DNA from: Otatea glauca
Lineage: Eukaryota; Streptophyta; Magnoliopsida; Poales; Poaceae
DNA length: 64,000 bases
Reading direction: 5' to 3'
NCBI GenBank assembly: GCA_036346275.1
Contig: CM070730.1
Location: 40,594,918-40,658,917, forward strand
Notes under the pieces: generated by a model
The model's database searches: none
What the model saw: only the letters and a program-made list of their open reading frames with translations
What the model was told of the DNA's origin: nothing
Part shown: positions 57,629 through 64,000 of the stretch, piece by piece
How the letters are laid out: each line of letters starts with the position of its first letter
How positions within the stretch are numbered: position 1 is the first letter of the stretch
Translations under genes and position numbers: made by a program

Positions 57629-57649
57629 AACCTCCCCCCTTAAATGGAA

Positions 57650-58105
57650 TCTCGACCTCGAGATTCAGGCTGGCTAGAGAATAGGTGGGGAAACTCGGAC
57701 TTCAGCTCCTCTTCACGCTCGCAAGTTGTTTCTTCTTTTGAATGATTGCTCCACTCGACCTTGCAAAAAACGGATGATCTTGCTCCTCGTGATACGCTCT
57801 GCTATATCCAAAATTTTCACTGGTTGCTCCTTGTAGGTAAGATCCTCTTGCAAATCAATGGCTTCCAATGGCATCTGTTCTTCTAGCACATGCAGGCATT
57901 TCTTCAACTGCGAGACATGGAACACATCATGGATTCCGGCAAAAGATTGAGGCAATTCTAACTTGTAGGAAACCTCTCCTCTTCGTTCCAAGATTTTGAA
58001 CGGTCCCACATATCTAGGGGCAAGTTTTCCTTTTACTTGAAATCTCTTAACTCCTTTGAGAGGGGTGACTCTGAGATAAACATAATCATTGGGCTCGAAA
58101 CTCAA
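57650..58105 (-). pseudogene. Gypsy 2 integrase C-terminus with chromodomain
   Basis: The ORF reads KGVKRFQVKGKLAPRYVGPF (GPY/F module), FAGIHDVFHVSQLKKCL and LTYKEQPVKILDIAERI (chromodomain start). In an A-run near 57765 the frame shifts, and VEWSNHSKEETTCEREEEL completes the chromodomain with Trp and the acidic end preserved. It is in the same strand as, and separated by a short gap from, the integrase core. Confidence 0.85.
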
Positions 58106-58171
58106 ACCTCTGCGACGATTATCTGCATAACTCTTCTGTCTGCTTTGAGCTATCTCTAAACGGTCTCGAAT

Positions 58172-58714
58172 TCATTGGACTTGCTCTTCGGCTTCTTGTA
58201 GTATGGCAGGGCCAAACAATTGTCTTTCTCCAGACTCCTTCCAGTTGAGAGGGATTCTGCACTTTCTTCCATATAAGGCTTCAAAAGGCGACATTAGCAT
58301 ACTGGCTTCATAGCTATTGTTGTGCGAAAACTCGGCATAGGGCAAACACTTGTCCCACTTAGCACCATAAGTTAAGGCACAATCTCTTAACATATCCTCA
58401 AGAATCTGATTCACACGCTCAGTCTGTCCATCGATTTGAGGGTGATAGGTAGTACTGAATCTGAGATGAGTTCCCATGGCTTCATGCAGACTCTGCCAAA
58501 AACGAGAGGTAAACTGTGTTCCTCTATCAGACACTATCTTCTTAGGCACTCCGTGAAGACTGACGATCCTTGACATATATAATTCTGCTAATTTATCTCC
58601 TGCATAGGTAGTCTTAACTGGAATGAAGGGAGCTACCTTAGTCAATCGATCCACTATTACCCAGATTGAGTCATAACCTGCTTGGGTCTTAGGAAATCCG
58701 GTAATGAAATCCAT
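58172..58714 (-). CDS. Gypsy 2 integrase core, open frame
   Basis: A 180-residue frame covers the whole catalytic core: MDFITGFPKTQAGYDSIW, VDRLTKVAPFIPVKTTYAG, IVSDRGTQFTSRFWQSLHEA, TTYHPQIDGQTERVNQILED. Both Asp and the Glu of the DDE triad are visible. His of VAHF is Pro here. It is the best preserved enzyme domain in the window, but upstream and downstream pol is interrupted, so no functional polyprotein is expected. Confidence 0.88.
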   Translation of the reverse strand: MDFITGFPKTQAGYDSIWVIVDRLTKVAPFIPVKTTYAGDKLAELYMSRIVSLHGVPKKIVSDRGTQFTSRFWQSLHEAMGTHLRFSTTYHPQIDGQTERVNQILEDMLRDCALTYGAKWDKCLPYAEFSHNNSYEASMLMSPFEALYGRKCRIPLNWKESGERQLFGPAILQEAEEQVQ

Positions 58715-58744
58715 ACCAATTTCTTCCCACTTCCACTGGAATCT

Positions 58745-59146
58745 TCAATGGTCGCAATCTTGCGGCCTCTGATGCTCTGCCTTGACCTTCTGGCAGACAT
58801 CACAAAGTGCAACATACTCTGCAATCTCACGATTCATAATAGGCCACCAATACCTTTCTTTGAGGTCCTGATACATCTTGGTACTTCCAGGATGAATGAA
58901 GTATAAAGTCTCATGTGCTTCTTTAAGTATCAACTCCTTAAGCTCTTTCTGATCTGGTACGTAAATATGCTTCTCATACCAAATAGTACCTTGTTCATCT
59001 TCAGTGAAACCTGGGGCTTTTCCTTTCTTCATATTGCTCTTAATCTCCTTGATATCGGTATCATCAACCTGTGCTTCCCGAATATGATCTTCCAATGTAG
59101 GGCGTACTTCCAAAGTAGCTAAATAACCTTCCTCAACCAATTCCAA
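58745..59146 (-). pseudogene. Gypsy 2 integrase zinc finger and RNase H-IN linker
   Basis: The frame reads LATLEVRPTLEDHIREAQVD, YVPDQKELKELILKEAHET, then the HHCC finger with FIHPGSTKMYQDLKERYWWP and VALCDVCQKVKAEHQRP. It breaks just before the core (one base or more missing near 58735). Confidence 0.85.
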
Positions 59147-59179
59147 ACTAAGCTTTTAAAATTCCCTATAAAGGGCTGG

Positions 59180-59743
59180 CTAACTTTCCTGAATCATCAG
59201 AGTATTGCAGTTGCTCTTTCTACTCAAAGCATCAGCTACGCCATTGGCTTTGCCTGGATGATAATGAATCCCAATGTCATAGTCCTTGATCAATTCCAAC
59301 CATCTTCTTTGTCTCATATTGAGGTCGGCTTGGGTGAAGATATACTTCAAACTTTTGTGATCAGTGTAAACCTCACAATGATTTCCAATGAGATAGTGAC
59401 GCCAAATCTTTAAAGCATGCACTACAGCTGGTAATTCCAAATCATGGGTAGGATAGTTAACTTCATGTGGCCTTAGTTGTCGCGAAGCATACGCTACAAC
59501 CTTCTTATCTTGCATTAACACACAACCGAGTCCTTGTCGGGATGCATCACAGAATATCTCAAAATCCTTCCTATTATCTGGCAGGATAAGCACTGGGGCA
59601 GTTGTCAAACACTTCTTTAACTCTTGAAAACTTTGCTCACACTTTGGTGTCCAAACAAATTTCTTCTCCTTCTTTAAGAGTTGAGTGAGCGATCTAGCTT
59701 TTCTAGAAAACCCTTCTATGAAACGACAATAATATCCCGCCAT
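59180..59743 (-). pseudogene. Gypsy 2 RNase H
   Basis: The 187-residue frame includes MAGYYCRFIEGFSRKARS, FEIFCDASRQGLGCVLMQ, HDLELPAVVHALKIWRHYL, VYTDHKSLKYIFTQ and VADALSRKSN. Catalytic acidic residues are present. A frame break lies between it and RT (59750-59870). Confidence 0.88.
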
Positions 59744-59872
59744 TCCAAGAAAACTTCAGATTTGGGGTACCGTCTTGGGTGACTCCCAACTTAGCACATC
59801 TCGTACCTTACCAGGGTCAACAGCGACTCCTTCTGCTGATATGACATGTACTAGGAAAGCAACTTCTTTCAT

Positions 59873-60385
59873 CTAGAACTCACATTTACTGAACTTTGCA
59901 TAAAGCTGATTCTCTTTTAGCTTCGTTAAAAATTGGCGCAAGTGATCCTCATGATCTTCCACACTTTTGGAGTAGATCAGAATGTCATCAATGAAAACAA
60001 CAACAAACTTATCCAGATATTCCATGAATACTTTATTCATCATGGTCATGAAGTAGGCAGGGGCATTGGTCAATCCAAAAGACATCACAGTATACTCATA
60101 CTGTCCATACCGAGTAGCAAAAGCTGTTTTGGGTATATCCTCTTGACGAATCTTCAACTGGTGGTATCCAGATCTCAGGTCAATCTTCGAGAACACTCCG
60201 GCTCCTTGTAGTTGGTCAAACAAATCATCAATTCTCGGCAGAGGGTACTTATTCTTGATGGTGACCTCATTGAGTGAACGATAATCTACACACATTCTCT
60301 GAGTTCCATCTTTCTTTTCAACTAAAAGAACTGGCGCTCCCCACGGCGAAGGACTTGGTCGAACAAAACCTTGATCTTGCAGCAC
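59873..60385 (-). pseudogene. Gypsy 2 reverse transcriptase
   Basis: The frame holds WGAPVLLVEKKDGTQRMCV, GVFSKIDLRSGYHQLKI, FGLTNAPAYFMTMMN and FVVVFIDDILIYSKS (catalytic Asp-Asp). It stops at KCEF* where gypsy 1 continues WKEKVEFLGH. Upstream, the pre-RT block at 60409-60675 (FPEVFPDELPRMPPDRDIEF) is in another frame. Confidence 0.9.
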
Positions 60386-60408
60386 TTTAATCTGTCTGTT
60401 TACCTCAG

Positions 60409-61180
60409 CTAACTCATTAGCGGCATCCTGTAAGGTCTCTTGGACATGGGTGGTGTTCCAGGAACTTGTTCTATCAAGAACTCTATATCCCTATCTGGTG
60501 GCATCCTAGGCAACTCATCTGGAAACACTTCAGGAAATTCGCTGCCGACTGGCACATCTTCCAAACTTATTCCTTTGGCACTACAATCTTTAATTCCTTT
60601 AGACTGATCTGTAGCAGCTTGAAACTTTAACGTAGATCTAATTAGACTGGCATCAAAACTTGCTTCCTTAGGCAACTGTTGGCATAGTGCCCCAATTCAT
60701 TGCAGCTGAAACATGTGACTCCTACAGCTGGATTATGGGTCCTCTGAGGTAGATTGCTGTTGGTGCTGAGGTTAAGATTGCTCGAAGCAGCTAGGTGAGG
60801 TGCTGGTGCAGGGGTCCTGAATGCATTCGGAGTAGTGAAACGAGCAGCTGTTGAGCATTGGTTCTGCTGGTTCAACAGGTTTGCTAGAACAATCTATGAT
60901 CAGCAGTTTCTTTGGTTCATCATCTTTGTTCATATTCTGCATCATTGTGTTCATAAGCTAAGTCTGAGCTGCCAGAAAATGTCCCATGTTCTGATCTGTC
61001 ACTGCTGGTGGTGGCGGTGGAGCATTGGACTTAGGGTTGGCGCTAGCACTAGCACTGGCATCCACGGGCGAACTGCGACCGGCTCCAGAACAATGGCAAG
61101 ATGGTTGATACTCACTCCGGAGTAGATCCAAGGGTTTGATAGGTAAGAGGGAAAAGAAATAGATAAGTGGTATGAACATC
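60409..61180 (-). pseudogene. Gypsy 2 gag remnant, protease missing
   Basis: A gag N-terminal piece (AVTDQNMGHFLAAQT, then a stop and LMNTMMQNMNKDDEPKK) jumps to a zinc knuckle CFSCNELGHYANSC at about 60710. That is followed within about 10 residues by KEASFDASLIRSTLKFQA and the pre-RT region. The capsid and the whole protease with its DSG motif (compare 51458-52177) are absent. The deletion makes this element unable to supply its own particle proteins. Confidence 0.8.
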
Positions 61181-61668
61181 TAGGGGAGAAGGTAATACCC
61201 ATGGACAAAAGGACACAGCCGAAAAGGCTACAAATTAAAGAGGCAAATAAAGCTTTCAACTAAAGGCATGGTTGCAACACCGTGCTTGGGGCAAGTGTAC
61301 AACGTACCAGCACACAAGCAACGAAAATCTTAGTATACACAGACTAAACGTAACTAAACTGAAAGGAAAACATGCTCAAACATCGTTGAGCACAAAAAAC
61401 CTATCTTATATGGTAGTCTTCTTGGCAACTCTGGACGGCAGATCATCATCTTCCTTGATTCGATTCCTTGCAGAAAACTCGAGGCTTTGAGAAGTTTCAT
61501 AAGATAAGATCAATTTAAATTTTGAATCAAGGTTTCAGCAAATGAGAGAAATAAGAACTTAAGAATAAGACGAGAGGAGACGAAAACTATTAAGTACCAA
61601 TTTGTTGGTTTGATTTAGAAAATAATTTTGAAGACCATGCTAACTAGGATAGCGACCTACAGTCGATA
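61181..61668. other. Gypsy 2 untranslated leader, no ORF recognised
   Basis: This stretch between the primer site and gag corresponds in position to the extra ORF of gypsy 1, but no matching reading frame was found; it appears deleted or replaced. Confidence 0.4.
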
Positions 61669-61682
61669 TGGCTCTGATACCA
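61669..61682 (-). other. Primer-binding site of gypsy 2 (initiator Met tRNA)
   Basis: The minus strand reads TGGTATCAGAGCCA four bases from the 5' LTR, the standard initiator Met tRNA complement. Confidence 0.92.
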
Positions 61683-61686
61683 TCTC

Positions 61687-64000
61687 TGTCGGGACCAGGA
61701 TTTGCAAATCCGAAACCCTCTGTGTATACTGCACTAGTCCAGGATCACGCTAGTGCACACAGTGGAAACATAGATGTAATATCATTCCATACAACGAATT
61801 AACTAAGAAGAAGCAAATTATTATTGAATAAAGCAAACAACCTTATGGTCAATGTTTACACCATTATGCCTTAAGGGCTTAAGAAACAAATACTATTGCA
61901 GCGGAAAAGATAACTTGAGCCATTCGACATGCCACAGGCAATCGTCTGGGGAACGCAATCCTAATCCACGTAGTCTTCATAGAATTCCTCCTCATTATAC
62001 TCAGTATTTCCTGATCCTTTCCCAGCAACTGATCAATAAAGGCGTATAACCGTGAGTACAAAAAGAACTCAGCAAGCCGTAGGGAATTGATGCAATATAT
62101 TCATGCACGGCTTGACAAAGATGGGTATATGTTTCATTTGAAGAAAGCAATAACTTGAATTGAAATACAATAAATAGATTGAAAGCACATTTATGAAAAG
62201 ATAAATAAATAACTGATAGATCAATGTTAGACAACATGAACAGAATGGCGAGGCATCACCCTACAACTTCTAAAACAAGTATCAACCAATAAATTTAGCA
62301 GTATTACTTTAGACTACAAAACAACAGTGAACTCCCCGTTCACATCCTAACAATTCCACATTTTATGAAACAATCTATACCCCGTGTGAAATTCCCGGGC
62401 TTTGTCCATGACCGCAGACGCGGCTATTCGAATAGTTTTACACTCTGTAGAGGTTGTACAACTTTACCCACAAGACATGAACATCTCTTTGTGCAAACGT
62501 TACTAACACACTTCCTTTGGTGTGTCGCAGAGATATCATGACAAAGCATTTACAATGCACTGTCTAAACTCGGTACTGCCCGCTAAGGTTTCGCCCATTA
62601 GGGCCCCCTCGTGCGCCTTGCGAATCTACCTGTCCATCCTGGAACCCACACCACCAATTGGCAGTACTCAAGGCTAGACATTGCAAATTAATCAGCTAGG
62701 TTTGTCCCATTCCAGACATGTGGTAGTACGGTTAGGCCCAGTTCAATGGCGCACAAGATTAAATCCTTAAGTTGTGTAAGGCAAGACATCCACATCCCAA
62801 TGTGCTAGAAAGCACCCCCTTTACTGCACGATCACTTGCCCAAGAGAAAACAATTCGTTCAACCAAGACCAATGGCAACCCCGCCATGGTACAACAAATT
62901 TATAACAGTGGCTAACGGCCACGATTCAATATCTCATTAAGTCAAGATTAACATTTATTCAATATGTGACATGAATCCCTTTGTACAACTAAGCATGTCT
63001 AAGCATAACTACGATAACCCAATGTTGGTATAATGATTATGTCCAACTAGTAATGTCGCAACTTAGGTTTAACAATGGATACATGGCATCCCAATAGTCA
63101 AGGTGGCGTAATGTCAACTAGGTATACATCTACTCCCATTAAATAAGCATTGATACACAAAATATCATGCAATTGCATAAAAGTAAATTATTTTTGCAAA
63201 CATAGGATCAATATGATCAAAAGTTATGACTTGACTTGCTGAACTAGTGCTGAGTCTTGGTCTTCAAAGTCTTCGTTCGCTCCCTCGGAGTTAGCGTCTA
63301 CCGGAAAAAGTAGCAACAAAACAAAATAAATACAAAACAGAGACCCAAACAAGCTCAAAACTGAAAATAAATGGCTCTATAAGATAGATCTTGATTTTAG
63401 AAAAAATTAGAAACTTGAATCGCCTCAATCGGAGTTCGTATGAGGGAGAACGAGCTTCTGGAAAATTAAATCAGAGAAAAAGACTGAAAATCAGAAATTT
63501 GGAATTTCTAGATTTATTTTTGTACTGGAAAATCGATTTATTGGGCAATCGCTGACGTCATCCGGAATTTGATGGACTGGGTCCACGGCTTTGTCCGGTT
63601 CACCGTGCACCCGGTGCATGGCTGACGTCAGCACTTGCGTCAACATTAGGGCTGAGGTGGCGGCTGACGGCGCGGCCACGCAGACGCTGACGAGGCAAGT
63701 CACGCGTCGCGCATCGGCGGATGTGATTGGATCGGACTGCGGAAAACGAGGGCGCGGGTAGCGGCAACGCGACACGATCTGGGAGCGTTGCCGAGCAATC
63801 GGACAGCCATGGTTCCTCGACAGAGAATGATGGCGAGGCAACGGCGCGAGGCTCACCGGTAGCGGGGAAGACGACACAACACACGGTGGAGACGCGACGA
63901 ATCGGAAGCGGCTCAGCACCGATCTGACAGAACTCAACGCGGAAGACCCAAAGACGCCAACAGAGACGGCAGAGGGGCAACGGCGGCGGAGATCTGGGCG
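61687..64000 (-). repeat. Gypsy 2 5' LTR, partial
   Basis: It starts TGTCGGGACC on the plus strand and runs past the window end. It is colinear with 44539-45412. Two TGACGTCA motifs lie at 63553 and 63623, in a context (ATTGGGCAAT, GCTGACGTCATC) like that of the gypsy 1 LTR. ORFs in the GC-rich end on both strands are composition effects. Confidence 0.88.

Larger units (their letters stand above)
44539..64000 (-). mobile_element. Gypsy 2: Tekay-type chromovirus, split by gypsy 1
   Basis: Minus-oriented Ty3/gypsy element. The 3' LTR begins on the plus strand with TGTCGGGACCC at 44539, is interrupted at 45536-57250 by gypsy 1 and ends GGGATGTTACA at 57628. The internal region 57629-61686 carries, reading leftwards, a primer site, remnant gag, zinc knuckle, RT, RNase H, integrase and a chromodomain. 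The 5' LTR starts at 61687 (TGTCGGGACC) and runs beyond the window. The internal region is short because gag and protease are mostly deleted. Confidence 0.9.

Noticed and set aside
63491..63980. 126-148-residue ORFs on the minus strand near the window end
   Set aside because: Overlapping frames in a GC-rich LTR segment with no domain; treated as LTR sequence.

Overview
The window is a nest of transposable elements typical of intergenic chromatin in a grass (Poaceae) with a fairly large genome. The evidence is several CACTA (En/Spm) DNA transposons with TNP2-type transposase and TNPA/Ulp1-like second genes, two chromodomain-bearing Ty3/gypsy elements of the Tekay/Del type with LTRs of about 3 kb or more and an initiator-Met tRNA primer site, and a Tourist-like MITE with a TAA duplication. 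I found no rRNA or tRNA gene, no CRISPR array and no intact host gene. Every recognisable coding region belongs to a transposon and is damaged.

Layout. 1-3253 is the 3' part of a CACTA element (family A) carrying TNPA, DUF8039 and C48-protease remnants. 3254-3769 is single-copy-looking DNA ending in a TATA box. 3770-6315 is a short non-autonomous CACTA (B1). 6316-9965 is intergenic DNA with a probable long-TIR element at 7860-9205. 9966-10507 is an inverted family A terminus. 10508-15668 is a pile of gypsy LTR fragments. 15669-31821 is a complete 16.15-kb CACTA (B2) with a perfect TTG target duplication, inserted in a Tekay LTR that resumes at 31825-32457. 32470-33630 holds two facing subterminal-repeat arrays. 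33640-40542 is a minus-strand CACTA (D) interrupted by a solo LTR (33923-37695, TSD ATCTA). 40543-44538 is a plus-strand LTR. 44539 to the window end is a minus-strand Tekay element (gypsy 2) whose 3' LTR is split by a second complete Tekay element (gypsy 1, 45536-57250).

How the parts relate. In B2 the genes run in the order TNP2 transposase, two truncated tandem re-copies of its C-terminal half (3.9-kb period), then TNPA, DUF8039 and a C48 protease-like gene. Two stop codons in TNP2 are shared by all three tandem copies, so the gene was already dead when the array formed. B2, which still has perfect target duplications, was therefore probably mobilised in trans. B1 looks like an internal-deletion derivative of a B2-type parent, joining the 5' leader directly to the last protease exons. 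Gypsy 1 carries an extra sense ORF before gag. Gypsy 2 lost most of gag and all of the protease but keeps a largely readable pol.

The most interesting non-coding structures are a 210-bp near-palindrome conserved in B1 and B2 upstream of the transposase start, a smaller hairpin kept in four places, internal terminus-like sequences inside B2, and TGACGTCA sites recurring in the LTRs of several Tekay-type families.
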